DNA of 64,000 nucleotides from JASHPR01 sp963815375 (GCA_963815375.1 CAWFGX010000002.1:62001-126000), one strand, 5' to 3'. Positions 24,819 to 34,146 are shown, counted from the first letter of the stretch. The notes: generated by a model not told the origin, from the letters alone. Translations and numbers: made by a program.

Positions 24819-25760
24819 TCAGGCGCTCCCAGGGCGAAGCTTCTGGCCGGCCTCCTCTTCGAGGAGCGCGACGGCGAGCAGTTCACCGTCTGCCGGGCCG
24901 TAGCGCGCGCGAGCGCGCCGGAACGTCCGGCCGACGACATCGGACAGCTCAGATGGTATCTGGTGCTCCCGGGCCAGCGCAGTCACCGTGTCCAGTTCCT
25001 GGCAGCTGCCCTCCAGACCGAAGGATGGAAGGTAGTCGTCCTGGAACACGGCTCCCAGATCGCGGTTGATGAAGACGCCGGCCGCAGAACTGCTGCCGAG
25101 GGCCGGCTTCAGAACCGAAGGATCGATGCCGGCGCGCTGCCCGAGCAACAGCGCCTCCGCTGTCGCGACGGCCTGGCCGAACCACAGCAGATTCGCCAGA
25201 AGCTTGGCCATGTACGCTGCGCCCTGGCCGCCGACGTGCACGATCTGCTGGGGGTCGCCGAGTACCTCGAGCAGCGGCCGGTGCCTTGCCACTGCATCCG
25301 CTTTGCCCCCTACAAAAAGTTGCAGCTTTCCTTCCTGGGCGGCCTGGATCCCGCCGCCGACAGGCGCTTCGAGGACCTCCGCTCCTTGCCTGATGACCTG
25401 GTCCTGGATGGGGCGGGCCGCGGCCGGAGAATTACTGCTCATGTCGATCCAGGTGGTCGCCGCGGTTAGCTCCCTGGCGGCGCCCAGCGGACCTGTCATC
25501 ACCTCAGCGACGTCGCCAGGGCTGGGCAGCATCGTGATCAGCACGCCGGCTGCTGCGGCAGCCTGGGCGGGCGTATCTCGCCAGGCGAGTCCCGATGCCT
25601 GGGCGCCTTGCTTGAGCTCGCCGCGCTTATCGTTCGCGATGACCTGGTAGCCGGCCCAGCGAGGACTGCGCACATGGGCCACCCCATCCGGCCCAGCCCG
25701 GCAAAAGCGACCGCGGCATCTGCCTGAACTACCTCGGGTGCCAGCACGCAAACGACGTGC
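24819..25760 (-). pseudogene. NAD(P)-dependent beta-hydroxyacid dehydrogenase, frameshifted
   Basis: The C-terminal frame is long and coherent: AGYQVIANDKRGELKQG, TAATTWIDMSSNSPAA, EVLEAPVGGGIQAAQEGKLQ, YMAKLLANLLWFGQAVA with the catalytic Lys, and INRDLGAVFQDDYLPSFGLE. This is the 3-hydroxyisobutyrate dehydrogenase / tartronate semialdehyde reductase / imine reductase superfamily. The N-terminal Rossmann strand VAFAGLGRMGWPMCAVLA with GxGxxG is present but in another frame; the shift falls near 25670. One lesion only, so a sequencing error or very recent inactivation are alternatives. Confidence 0.85.
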
Positions 25761-27046
25761 CTGCGCCAAAGCGCGACGATCATGGTCATGGCCAGCCGGG
25801 CTGCCGCGTCTCCTCCAGCGCTGCGGAGCGCAAGGCGGCCGACGCGCTGATTGCTTGAGCCTTGTGGGCGCCCTCCAGTCCGTCGACGCGTTCAGCGAGC
25901 TGCTGTTCTTCGAGACCGAGAACTGCTCCTCGACCTGGGCTGCGGGGCAGCGCAATGAGCCCCTCATCACATGGCCGCGGGAAATCAGGCCTGGCCGTCT
26001 GGGCTTCCGGGGCGCTGATGATCTGGGCTTTGCCCTTCTGGACCGTGGCCTTCAGGCTTGCCTGGCTGGCTGTAGCTGCTGGGGTCTCCATCCGGTAGCT
26101 GGTGGAGAACCGATGCCGCTGGGATGGGTTCCGTACCGCCTGGTTGCTGTAGATCAGATGCTGCGTCGTCCCGGCCAGCACGCCGGGACGGTCGCCATCG
26201 TCTGGCGGGAGCGTGTCCCCGCCATCGGTCGGCAGCCCGGTTGCGGTCAGGTTTTTCGTGCCGGCGCGCTCAGACCGGTCCCGCAGCCAGGGTCATGTGG
26301 TGACCTGCGCCGGCCTCGGCTGACGCGGGCGGGATGGGCCTGCCCATGCGCGGCGGAACCGGAGGCCGCCTGCGCCGCGGTGATGTCCGCATGGCCGCGG
26401 AAGCCGCGCACCGCGACGATGCCGCGCTGCTCATCGTCGGCCGGCGTGCATCACCGGACACGCGCCGCCAGACGCCTGGCCGGCTACGGGCCTGAAAGTG
26501 CTTTCGCCGGCTGAGCTGGCGCCCGGGCCAGCGGGCTCGAACGCGATGAGGGCAGTTGCGACGCGATGAGGACAGTTGCCGGGCCAGCCGGGCCGGCTAC
26601 GGGTGCCCGCCGACCGGGACCGCCGGTTGCGGCCCCCGCCCGGCGGTGCGCTTGCCAGCCGGGGCGCCCGGGCGTTACCCAGTCCGCGCGGTTTGAGCTG
26701 CGGGCTCGCGGGCAGCGGTGCCAGCAACTGGCGGACAGCAGGTTGTCCTGTAGAGCGCCAGCGCCGTGAGGTGGAACGACCGGGCAGCGTGGGCGGCGTC
26801 GGCATTTCCCGCCGTGACTGACCGGATTACCTGACAGGGGAGGGCGAGGCAGATGGGAAGCGGAGCTGGCGGGCGCCGGTGGCATTCGCCGCGGGCCGCG
26901 GTCAGTGACTGGCGGGAGGCGGGCAATGCCCGGTTTCTGGCCGCAGGCCAGCGGCTCCCGGTCCGGGCCCGTCGGCGCTTGTTTCAGGGAGCAGCCATCG
27001 GTGTCTGCCTGTCCTGCGGCCTGAGGATTGCGAACCGGAGGTCTGC
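25761..27046. other. Long region without a confident gene
   Basis: About 1.3 kb. The best candidate is a minus-strand frame at 25786-26181 (131 aa) with a helix-like ETPAATASQASLKATVQ and EEQQLAERVDGLEGAHKA, no known family and no ribosome site. Near 26390 a plus-strand stretch AAEAAHRDDAALLIVGRR vaguely resembles a universal-stress-protein end. Codon structure is irregular throughout, so decayed sequence is more likely than undetected genes. Confidence 0.4.
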
Positions 27047-28189
27047 ATGACCAATCGCACCGAGCATGATCCGCTTGCTGAGCTGTCCGCCCTGGGCGTG
27101 GCGGTGTGGCTTGATGACCTGTCCCGTGAGCTCCTTGCCGGCGGGGGACTTGCGTTCCTGATGGCTGACCGCCACGTTGTCGGCGTGACCACGAATCCCA
27201 CCATCTTCGCCTCGGCTCTGTCCGAGGGTGACCGGTATAGCGGCCAGCTGCGGGACCTGGCCGAGCGCGGCGCCGGCCCAGAGGCGGCTGTCTTTGCTGT
27301 GACCACCGATGACGTCCGCAGCGCCTGCGACGTGCTGGCGCCGGTCTATGACCGGACTGCGGGCCTGGACGGGTGCGTATCCATCGAGGTCGATCCCCGG
27401 CTGTCCCGGGATGCGGACGCGACCATCGAGATGGCGCGCCGGCTGCGGGCCGCGGTCGGCCGGGACAACCTGTTCGTCAAGATTCCCGGCACCCGCGAAG
27501 GGCTGACCGCGATCACACAGGCGATCAGCGAGGGCATCAGCGTCAATGTGACGCTTATCTTCTCGCTTGAGCGTTACCGCGCGGTCATGGACGCGTACCT
27601 CACTGGGCTGGAGAGGGCCAGCGCTGCGCGTCTCCAGCTGGGTGGCATCAGGTCGGTTGCCTCATTTTTCGTTTCCCGGGTCGATACCGAGGTTGACGAG
27701 CGCCTCGGCCGTGCTGGGTCCGGGTACGCCGCCCTGCGAGGGCAGGCGGCGGTTGCCAACGCGCGCCTGGCTTACCAGGCCTTCGGCGAACTGATCAGCT
27801 CACAGCGGTGGCAGAGACTGGCCCGGCTGGGCGCCCGGCCCCAGCGGCCGCTATGGGCATCCACCGGGGTCAAGAACCCGGCCTATCCGGACACGATGTA
27901 CGTGACCGACCTGGCCGCGCCGGGCACGGTGAACACCATGCCCGCCGCCACCCTGGAGGCATTCGCGGATCACGGGCAGCCCGCTGGCGACACCATTTCC
28001 GGCAGCTACGATGACGCGGTCCGCCTCCTCGGTGAGCTGAAAGCCGCTGGCATCGACTTTGATGACGTCACCGACCAGCTAGAGCGGGAAGGACTCGCCA
28101 AGTTCGAGGCCAGCTGGGCCGAGCTCACCGCCACCGTCGCCGCCGAGCTCGAGCGCCATCACCCCGGCGCTGGAGCGACGCCGGGGTGA
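27047..28189 (+). CDS. tal: Transaldolase
   Basis: A 380-aa transaldolase of the actinobacterial type, transferring a dihydroxyacetone unit from sedoheptulose 7-phosphate to glyceraldehyde 3-phosphate in the pentose phosphate pathway. The Schiff-base Lys145 is in DNLFVKIPGTREG. Other family blocks are VVGVTTNPTIFASALSE, SVNVTLIFSLERY, SFFVSRVDTEVDERL and WASTGVKNPAYPDTMYV. GGAGG lies six bases upstream of the ATG. Usually tal sits with transketolase, zwf and opcA; here it is solitary, suggesting an extra, mobile-borne copy (inference). A stable hairpin overlaps its stop. Confidence 0.95.
   Translation: MTNRTEHDPLAELSALGVAVWLDDLSRELLAGGGLAFLMADRHVVGVTTNPTIFASALSEGDRYSGQLRDLAERGAGPEAAVFAVTTDDVRSACDVLAPVYDRTAGLDGCVSIEVDPRLSRDADATIEMARRLRAAVGRDNLFVKIPGTREGLTAITQAISEGISVNVTLIFSLERYRAVMDAYLTGLERASAARLQLGGIRSVASFFVSRVDTEVDERLGRAGSGYAALRGQAAVANARLAYQAFGELISSQRWQRLARLGARPQRPLWASTGVKNPAYPDTMYVTDLAAPGTVNTMPAATLEAFADHGQPAGDTISGSYDDAVRLLGELKAAGIDFDDVTDQLEREGLAKFEASWAELTATVAAELERHHPGAGATPG
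28160..28188 (+). terminator. Hairpin overlapping the transaldolase stop
   Basis: Arms CACCCCGGCG and CGCCGGGGTG are perfectly complementary over ten bases with a nine-base loop. The right arm contains the start of the TGA. No T-run follows, as is usual for high-GC actinobacterial terminators, so it may be a terminator or an mRNA 3'-end stabiliser. Confidence 0.55.
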
Positions 28190-28849
28190 AGGTCTGCGCA
28201 GCTGGCTCCAGCGTGCCGGTGATCAGCCGCAAGCCCAACGGCCTGCCCGCCTTCTGCAAGCAGCTCGCCGCCGACTTCCGGCAGCAGCAGCCCGGTCATG
28301 CCCGATCGCCTGGACGACCTCCTGCACCTGAGCGCCAGCCGGGAAAGCTCCCGTGCAGGCGCAGTCCCGCGCCGCCGGTCGCCCCACTCGATCCGCCACC
28401 ACTCGCGGGTCGATTCGCAGCCCGGCCTCGCCGGGCTCGGTGCGGCTGCCGGCCCGCGCCTCCGCGCGGACCTTGTCCCCGCCCGCCGGCGCGGCGCTCG
28501 TCGCAGAAGCGAGGCCGCCGCCACCCCCGCGCGCTGACAACCCTGACGAGGCAGCCCAGCGCTCAGCCAGGGCTCCGCCGCCCACGGCGCGGCGTGCACA
28601 CAGCCCGCGGTTCGTGGGTGGGCCCCAGCTGGCGTCAGCATCGCGGGGCCTCCTCGTGCCGCCCGAGTCCCTGTGCCGCTGCTAGGCGACACGCTCCAGC
28701 ACGGCGTCGAGATGACTGAAGGGGTGTCCCACCAGGCGCGGGCGCCGATCTCCTCGGCCTGGCTGTACGGGCCAGCGCAGCTCCAGCCTCGTCTTTGCCG
28801 CCGGGCCCCGGCTCCTCGACCCTGCTCAGCAGGCCGCTCCCGGCGGCGT
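28190..28849. other. Region without a confident gene
   Basis: About 0.66 kb of GC-rich sequence with overlapping open frames on both strands and no recognisable family. A minus-strand stretch RIDPRVVADRVGRPAARDC looks protein-like but has no continuation, so this is probably the decayed body of the gene that starts at 29010. Confidence 0.35.
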
Positions 28850-29010
28850 CGCTCAGGCCGGGAACCGACTGGCCAGCTGCAGGGACCCACTCCTCCGTAG
28901 ATCAGGATCGGTGAAAGCCCTCGGACCAGCTCGGGCCGGGCAGCAAAAATACGGGACACATCGAGCTGGTAGGCAGGCTCCTGGCGCCCGATGGCATTAC
29001 CCCAGGCCAT
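28850..29010 (-). pseudogene. N-terminal remnant coupled to the ferritin-like gene
   Basis: The ATG at 29010 overlaps the TGA of the upstream gene (TGATG). The first 45 or so residues look genuine: MAWGNAIGRQEPAYQLDVSR then IFAARPELVRGLSPILIYGG, an amphipathic start and a hydrophobic patch. After that the frame becomes Arg-rich nonsense, so a frameshift has probably destroyed the gene. The family is unknown. Confidence 0.35.
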
Positions 29011-29537
29011 CAGCTACCCTCCCGTCCAGCCGGGCACTGCTCACGGCTGATGACCTCGCTCGCGGCCTTGACCCGGAGGTTCTCCAGGATCTCGACCTGA
29101 GACCTGGCTCGGCCTAGCAGCTCGTCAAGCTGTCCGGCGTCCACGCGGTGATCGCTGTCGGCCAGGGCTCGCAGCGTCCGCCAGCCCGCGGCCTTCCCCT
29201 CGGCACCCAGCCGCATCAGCTCCAGTTCCTCCAGAGAACTCAGGGGCGACCGGGTAATCAGGTGACCGTTCAGCTTCAGCCGGCCGATCTTCTCGCCGAC
29301 CCAGCCAAGCCCAGCCTTGTACCGCCGGACCGGCACGCCGAGGGTCTTCATGATCGACATGAGCGCCGTGCGGTCCTGATCAATGTCGCGGGCGAGCTGG
29401 CCGAGTACGGTCCCCGCAGGCGTGCTCCGCTGCGAGGATGCCATTCGCCGGGCCAGCTCCGCGCCCCCCGTAGCCCCGGCAAGATGATCATTCAGGTAGA
29501 TCCCCAGCAAGTCCGTTGGTGGGGACGATTGAGCCAT
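29010..29537 (-). CDS. Ferritin-like all-helical protein of unknown function
   Basis: A 175-aa protein seen widely in actinobacteria. LGIYLNDHLAGATGGAELAR opens a helix with His and Glu residues; further helices are LGQLARDIDQDRTALMSIMK, LKLNGHLITRSPLSSLEELE, GKAAGWRTLRALAD and QLDELLGRARSQVEILENLR. The helix count and the NDHLAGATGG-ELARR motif suggest a ferritin-like four-helix bundle, though metal ligands are not obvious. It is encoded 20 bases downstream of a small membrane protein, with which it probably forms an operon, and its TGA overlaps the ATG of a decayed third gene. Confidence 0.8.
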   Translation of the reverse strand: MAQSSPPTDLLGIYLNDHLAGATGGAELARRMASSQRSTPAGTVLGQLARDIDQDRTALMSIMKTLGVPVRRYKAGLGWVGEKIGRLKLNGHLITRSPLSSLEELELMRLGAEGKAAGWRTLRALADSDHRVDAGQLDELLGRARSQVEILENLRVKAASEVISREQCPAGREGS

Positions 29538-29557
29538 CTGGCAGTCCCTCGCCGGTC

Positions 29558-29758
29558 TCAGCGTGTGGCCCTTCGCGAGAAGCGTCCGGACACTGCGGTC
29601 ACTGCCGAGTCGGTCCGGCGGAGCAGTTTCGCCGTCCTGGTGGATGGGTCATGGCGTTCAGCCGCGACAGCGAGGCGATGCATAAGCAGCCGCGCCAGCG
29701 GCAGTGCGATGGCCAGCAGCAGCCAGGTCCGCAGCCGGGCAGATAGAAAAACCCACAT
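29558..29758 (-). CDS. Small membrane-anchored protein, 66 aa
   Basis: The product is MWVFLSARLRTWLLLAIALP then LARLLMHRLAVAAERHDPST and a basic tail: one N-terminal membrane helix followed by a charged cytoplasmic segment. The pattern VFLSARLR-WL-LA-ALPL is seen in many actinobacterial small proteins. AAGGAGGAAGG stands seven bases upstream of the ATG, one of the strongest ribosome sites in the window. The next gene on the strand (ferritin-like) starts 20 bases after the stop. Function unknown; an antisense frame on the plus strand is discarded. Confidence 0.75.
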   Translation of the reverse strand: MWVFLSARLRTWLLLAIALPLARLLMHRLAVAAERHDPSTRTAKLLRRTDSAVTAVSGRFSRRATR

Positions 29759-30234
29759 GCAGCCTTCCTCCTTGTTCTCCTCGCCTGGAGGCCGGACCCT
29801 GTCCGCCCGGCGCTAATGTGCGGGACTCCTTGCCGCACTGAGCTGTGCATCAGCGGCGTTGCCGACACCCAGGCTGGCGCTCAGCCGGGCATGTCCCCTT
29901 GACTTTGCGGCGCTACCCGCAGCGCGGCGCGCCAATCCCTACGCCGGCGAGGCTGGTCCTTGCGCGCTGCGGTGGATGAACATGACGTCGTGCAGTTCCT
30001 GGCTGCCCGGGCAGGCCGGATGATCCAGCCTTGTGCATCCCGCCGCCACCTCGTCAGCGTGCCGCCCCACCAGGCCACCACGCTGTCAGGCTCACCTCGC
30101 AGGTCCCCGGCGCACTGCAACTGACTGTGATCTGCCACGGCTCGTTCGGCGCCTGCAACGAACCCGGGTCCCACTGGCGCGCGGCAGCGCCGACTGAGCC
30201 CGGCTCTGTTTGGTCGCCGTGGTGGCAGAAAGGG
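29759..30234. other. Region without a recognised gene
   Basis: Promoter side of the small membrane protein operon plus about 350 bases of decayed-looking sequence. The frame GWIIRPARAARNCTTSCS on the minus strand has no partner residues that would place it in a family. Confidence 0.35.
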
Positions 30235-30415
30235 TCAGACGGCAGGTTGTTGCGGAGAGCCTGGTGGCGGGCTGTCGTCGCCGGGCGCGATCAGGGTGAT
30301 CTGGTAGCCGAGCCGGGCGAGAGCCCGCTGGCGGTGGCGGACCAAGTGCTCGTGATTGCGTTGGTCGAGGTGGTCGTACCCATCCGCGGGCGTCACGACA
30401 GTGACATGAGATCTA
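30235..30415 (-). mobile_element. Possible transposase C-terminal scrap
   Basis: DPYDRSHVTVVTPADGYDHL then DQRNHEHLVRHRQRALARLG and YQITLIAPGDDSPPPG resemble the C-terminal tail of certain IS transposases (paired Arg-rich helix, then LGY-ITL and a Pro-rich end). There is no catalytic segment. It is joined directly to the STAS remnant. Low confidence. Confidence 0.25.
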
Positions 30416-30454
30416 TCGTAAGGATCGCCAGCACCGGAGGTTCTCAGGACGGGA

Positions 30455-30807
30455 TTACCCGGAGGCCGCGTCCCCGGGCAGCGCTGGCCCTGCGGATACC
30501 GCCGCCTCCAACCTGGGGTAAATCGATAGCAATTGGTCAAGGCCGCGTCAGTGTACGAAGCATGTTGCGGCCGGGTATCACGACGCGAATCTGAGCGTCG
30601 TGGGCGTCTGCGTAGTTATGAGCCAGCACTAACTGGCGCGGCCGGCGCAGTCGCAGAAGCCTGTCCAGGTCAAGTCCGCGATCACGACAGCGGCGCCGCG
30701 TGTCAAGGCTGAGCAGAGCTCTTCGCCGACGTGCTCGGCGTTAACCATGTCGATTTCGGCCGGGAGGCGCACGACGACCGGCCCTGTTACCTGTTCCAGG
30801 TCAGTCA
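30455..30807 (-). pseudogene. STAS-domain protein, frameshifted paralogue
   Basis: From a GTG at 30807 the first frame reads VTDLEQVTGPVVVRLPAEID then MVNAEHVGEELCSALTRGAA and VVIADLTWTGFCDCAGRAS before a TAG. The next frame continues RPRQLVLAHNYADAHDAQIR then VVIPGRNMLRTL, and a third supplies DQLLSIYPRLEAAVSAGPAL. Aligned with the intact STAS gene just upstream, all parts of the domain are present, but the phosphoacceptor region reads FCDCAG instead of FCDSAG and two frameshifts interrupt it. It is a decayed duplicate. Confidence 0.75.
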
Positions 30808-30881
30808 CGGAACCATCCTTCGGTCAAGTAGAGGAACGGCGTTCGCTGCGGGCTTTCGCGAGCCGGGGCGACTTAGCCCAG

Positions 30882-31274
30882 TCAAGATTTGATCCGCGTT
30901 GTCTGGGCGGCCGCTCGCAGTTCGGCCGGGGGGAGGTGCGCGGCTAGGGCGTCTTCCAGGCTCGAGAAGTTGGGGATCACGCGATCGATGCCGGTGATCG
31001 CGAAGATACGGAGGACGGTGGTGGCGGGGACGACTAGCAGCAGCTCGCCGCCCTCGGCCTGGGCTCTTTTGTGCGCCCGTACCAGGACGTGAAGCCCGGC
31101 CGAATCGCAGAACTGGGTTCCGGACATGTCCGCTACCATCGGACCGCGTCCATGCATGGCTGCTTCGAGCAGGGCTGCCCGCAGCGCTGCGGCGTTGGTG
31201 ATGTCGATCTCCTTGGGAGCCATCACCACCGGCACGCCGCGGACGACCTCAACGGGGAGCCTGACTTCAGGCAT
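30882..31274 (-). CDS. STAS-domain anti-sigma factor antagonist
   Basis: A 130-aa SpoIIAA-like protein. The start ATG 31274 follows AGGGGGTGACG. Motifs are VVMAPKEIDITNAAALRAAL, PMVADMSGTQFCDSAGLHVL with Ser in the DSAG phosphorylation site, and GELLLVVPATTVLRIFAITG then IDRVIPNFSSLEDAL. In its unphosphorylated state such a protein binds an anti-sigma kinase and frees a sigma factor. Neither partner is adjacent; a degraded STAS paralogue lies directly downstream, suggesting a former multi-gene stress-sigma switch now reduced. Confidence 0.9.
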   Translation of the reverse strand: MPEVRLPVEVVRGVPVVMAPKEIDITNAAALRAALLEAAMHGRGPMVADMSGTQFCDSAGLHVLVRAHKRAQAEGGELLLVVPATTVLRIFAITGIDRVIPNFSSLEDALAAHLPPAELRAAAQTTRIKS

Positions 31275-31421
31275 CGTCACCCCCTGTGATTGCTGCCGGC
31301 CGGCTTGCCCGGGTGGCATAGCTGGCGTGAGGCGGCCGCTTTCCTGAGCCCTCAGAGAGGCCCTGCCTAAGGTGCTCGCGCTACCAGGATCGAGAAGCAG
31401 CCCCTACCTGTCAATAGGTAC

Positions 31422-31445
31422 GAGAAAAATCTCATGTGTTTTCTC
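31422..31445. promoter_or_regulatory. Inverted repeat before winged-helix regulator
   Basis: GAGAAAA and TTTTCTC form seven-base inverted arms with a ten-base spacer, in an AT-rich patch that ends three bases before the GGGAGGA ribosome site of the following gene. The position would suit an autoregulatory operator or a translational hairpin. Confidence 0.45.
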
Positions 31446-31461
31446 TCGGGAGGATTCTCTC

Positions 31462-31806
31462 ATGGGGTTATGCTCGGAAGATATGAGCCTTCCCGACGAG
31501 CGCGGCGGCAGCTGGACGCTCCTGACCGGTCACGGCCACGTCCTAGTGGAGGTCGCCCGCAGCCCCGAGGCCCGGATCCGGGATATCGCCGCCGCGGCCG
31601 GAATCACCGAACGCACCGCGCAGGCCATCGTGGCCGACCTGGTGGCCGCCGGCTATATCGCCCGCACCCGGGTCGGCCGCCGTACCCGGTACACCGTGAA
31701 CCACGACAGCCTGTTCCGCCACCCCGCCCAGGAAGGACACCGGGTCGGCCCGTTCCTGGCCCTGCTGGCCACGGCCAGTGACAGCACCGCACACCAGCAG
31801 CGCTGA
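31462..31806 (+). CDS. Winged helix-turn-helix regulator (MarR/ArsR-like)
   Basis: A 114-aa DNA-binding protein. The ATG at 31462 is preceded by GGGAGGA at seven bases; an internal Met at 31483 is the alternative. The domain runs HVLVEVARSPEARIRDIAAA, AGITERTAQAIVADLVAAGY, IARTRVGRRTRYTVN, the classical helix-turn-helix with a beta-wing. The tail HPAQEGHRVGPFLALLATA is a short dimerisation-type helix. It is a stand-alone gene with an AT-rich leader and inverted repeat. The ligand is unknown. Confidence 0.88.
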   Translation: MGLCSEDMSLPDERGGSWTLLTGHGHVLVEVARSPEARIRDIAAAAGITERTAQAIVADLVAAGYIARTRVGRRTRYTVNHDSLFRHPAQEGHRVGPFLALLATASDSTAHQQR

Positions 31807-32054
31807 GGCAGGACTCGGCGCCCGGGGTCAGGTGCAGCAGCAAACTGCAGCAGCCGCACCGCATGTCGCCGACCTCAACCACCGCTAACGACCGCCTGAT
31901 CAGCGCACCCGAAGTGACACCTCCCGGTCGCTGGCCCGGCCTCGATCAGGTCTCCGGCCGCTAACCGCGACTTCTCGCGGCGGACCCGCTCCTGCTCCGT
32001 CAGTCAGCAATCGGGAAGCCTCATAGCCAGGCATATCGCGCGAAGCGCCCAGCG

Positions 32055-32513
32055 TCACCTGGCAGGCCATAAACCGACTAGAAGACCTTCAGCCCGGGCA
32101 GGCGCGGGGATCGTGCGCGGCGCCGTCGGTCCGGCGGGTCCGTGGTCTGGTGGTGCCCGGTGCGGGGGGCGCGCGGCCGTCGGCGAGTCCACGCAGGTGG
32201 CCAGCTCGGCCTGCAGTTGGCGGGTTTCCTGCTGCAGTTGCAGGACGCGGCGGATGCCGGCCAGGTTCAGGCCGTCGGCGGTCAGCGCACAGATCTCGGC
32301 CAGCCTGCTGATATCACGGCGGGAGTACCAGCGGGTGCCGCCCGCGCTGCGGGCCGGGTCGAGCAGCCCTTCGCGTTCGTAGATCCGCAGCGTCTGCGGG
32401 CGCAGCCCGGCCAGCTCGGCGGCTACCGAGATGCTGGACAGGCCCCGGTCCAGGTCCTCGTGGCCGTGGTCACGGCCGCTTCCGTCACCGGCGGAATATC
32501 GATCATCACGCAC
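32055..32513 (-). CDS. MerR-family regulator (HspR-like)
   Basis: The recognisable part is LSSISVAAELAGLRPQTLRI, YEREGLLDPARSAGGTRWYS, RRDISRLAEICALTADGLNL and AGIRRVLQLQQETRQLQAEL: a MerR winged helix followed by a coiled coil, closest to HspR repressors of the dnaK operon. A GTG at 32513 gives a plausible 152-aa protein with a polar N-terminus; there is only a weak Shine-Dalgarno. The Pro-rich last 45 residues are unusual for HspR. It overlaps a truncated membrane-protein frame on the other strand, so its 5' region may be a recombination joint. Confidence 0.65.
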   Translation of the reverse strand: MRDDRYSAGDGSGRDHGHEDLDRGLSSISVAAELAGLRPQTLRIYEREGLLDPARSAGGTRWYSRRDISRLAEICALTADGLNLAGIRRVLQLQQETRQLQAELATCVDSPTAARPPHRAPPDHGPAGPTAPRTIPAPARAEGLLVGLWPAR

Positions 32514-32693
32514 GCCTGGGTGCTGCTGTGGGCCGGCATTGCAATTGTGGTACTCGCCATCCCGGCCGGGAAGATGATCGGCACCATGGACGACACCGGC
32601 GAGTGGGGCAGTACTCCCGCAGCGACCTCCGATCCGCAGCCTCCAGGCGCAGAGGCTGATCGCGGGCCAGACCAGCCAGCGCAGATCAGATGA
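32466..32693 (+). pseudogene. Truncated small membrane protein
   Basis: The plus frame ends with ASVTGGISIITHAWVLLWAG, IAIVVLAIPAGKMIGTMDDT and a Pro-rich tail to 32693. One to two membrane helices and the GK-I-TM motif resemble small actinobacterial proteins of the HGxxPAAW type, but the N-terminus is missing; upstream the frame is just antisense to the MerR gene. It was probably a divergent neighbour cut by a deletion. Confidence 0.4.
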
Positions 32694-32737
32694 GCCCGCC
32701 AGCGCGGTAACTGGCCATCCTCGACAGCCTGGCCGGT

Positions 32738-32971
32738 GTGCATACGCTGTACACCGGCACGGCCGGGCGGATCGAGATAGCCCAGGTCGGCGCCTACCTC
32801 GGCTCCGCACCCGCCGCTGGGCACGCGCTGAATCTTGCCGTCGTCCGCCGGGTCCTGCAACTGCAAGCGGAGACCGGGCGGCTGCCGGCGGAGATCGAGC
32901 GACTCAAGGCCATCGATCGCAGCCAGCCCAGCCGCAGGGCGAGCGCTACCGACCTTGCTCGGCCCGAGTGA
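32738..32971 (+). pseudogene. Second MerR/HspR-type C-terminal fragment
   Basis: GRIEIAQVGAYLGSAPAAGH then ALNLAVVRRVLQLQAETGRL and PAEIERLKAID repeat the coiled-coil end of the HspR-like protein on the opposite strand 400 bases away. The DNA-binding half is absent. It is a decayed paralogue. Confidence 0.5.
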
Positions 32972-33420
32972 CGGAGAACGCTCCTGGTTCGCCGATGACG
33001 ACGCAGTCGGTGAGCTCGGGAGCTAATGGATCTCCAATTGCGGGGGGTTATAGGAGGGCGTGAGGTCCAGCCCGGTGTTGGCGAGGAAGCCGTCGACGAG
33101 TCCGGGCTGGCTCCCGGCGGCCGTACGGCACTGACAGATCCGCTCCAGCGATCATCGCACCAGCCTGGGTTGGGTCTCCTCGCTCCCCGAGGAAATGCGC
33201 CGATACGGTTGATATGAGCGCTGCGCGGCAGTCGACAACTCCCCTGAGCGCCGACTCGGCGCTCGGGAGCGGTGGTTGGGCCACGTATGGACATCCGTGA
33301 CGGGCCGGATGGTGACCTGGTGTGATGGCCGCGGCTGTCTTACCGTGGGGTTTCTCGTCATTTGCTGGGGCTTCGGCTGGCCCAGCTTGGGGTCTCAGCG
33401 CGTAACCCCGGAGGTGCCTG
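32972..33420. other. Region without a recognised gene
   Basis: About 450 bases. Minus-strand frames contain VDGFLANTGLDLTPSYNPPQ then LEIH and a stop, which looks like a protein C-terminus but could not be assigned. No start, ribosome site or domain is visible. Confidence 0.35.
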
Positions 33421-34146
33421 ATGGCCACCATGACCGCGTCCGCTGGCCTCGTCCCGGTCGCGCCTGTTTTCACCAATACGGAACGGCTCGGGTGAGCCGG
33501 GTTCCTCGCCCGCCTGCAGCGGCCTGACGCCTCAAGCGTATGAGCTCGGCCTGCGGCAGTTCGCTGGCTGGTGTCAGCAGCATCAGTTGCGCCTGTTCCA
33601 GGCTCGCCGCGCCGGCACCGAGTGCTTCGCCCGCGATCTGGAAGCCCGCGGCCGTCCAGGGCTACTGTCACGCGGCGGCTGTGTACCGTCGCCGGCTTGC
33701 GCAAATACGCCGTCGAGGAAGAGCTCCCCGAACACTCGCCCGCCGCGCACGTCCGGCGACCACGCCTGGACTACGAGTCCCACGCCACCGGACTGGACCG
33801 CAACGAACTCGGCGCGCTGCTGGTCGCCGCCGGGTTGGGACCGCCTGCCGAGCATGCACTCATCTCGCTGCTGGGCCCTGAACGGGCTGCGGGTCCCGGC
33901 AGCCACGGGCGCCGATATTCAGGCGCTGGGTGTGGAGCGCGGCCACCGGACTCTGGTGATAACCCGAAAGGGCGGCAAAGTCGTCACGATCCCGCTTGCG
34001 CCACGCACAGCCAGGGCCATCGACCTGGCCATCGGCGAGCACAGCGACGGACCGATCTTCGCAGCTGCGGATGGCCGGCGGCTAGACCGGCACGGTGCCG
34101 GGCGGATCGTTCGCCGGGTAGCCCGTCGCGTTGGCCGTCTTTGGTG
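33421..34146 (+). pseudogene. Tyrosine integrase (XerC/D-like), multiply frameshifted
   Basis: The start MATMTASAGLVPVAPVF has GGAGG in front. The body then changes frame several times: YELGLRQFAGWCQQHQLRLF / TVTRRLCTVAGLRKYAVEEE / LNGLRVPAATGADIQALGVE then RGHRTLVITRKGGKVVTIPL and FAAADGRRLDRHGAGRIVRR. This is the core-binding and first catalytic half (Arg of LNGLRVSEA-type box) of a XerD-like integrase. It stops before the H-x-x-R and Tyr boxes. It may be the original recombinase of the repeat-bounded segment. Confidence 0.75.

Noticed and set aside
25786..26181. 131-codon minus-strand frame as a hypothetical gene
   Set aside because: No ribosome site, no homologous family recognised and irregular codon structure; left as part of an unassigned region.
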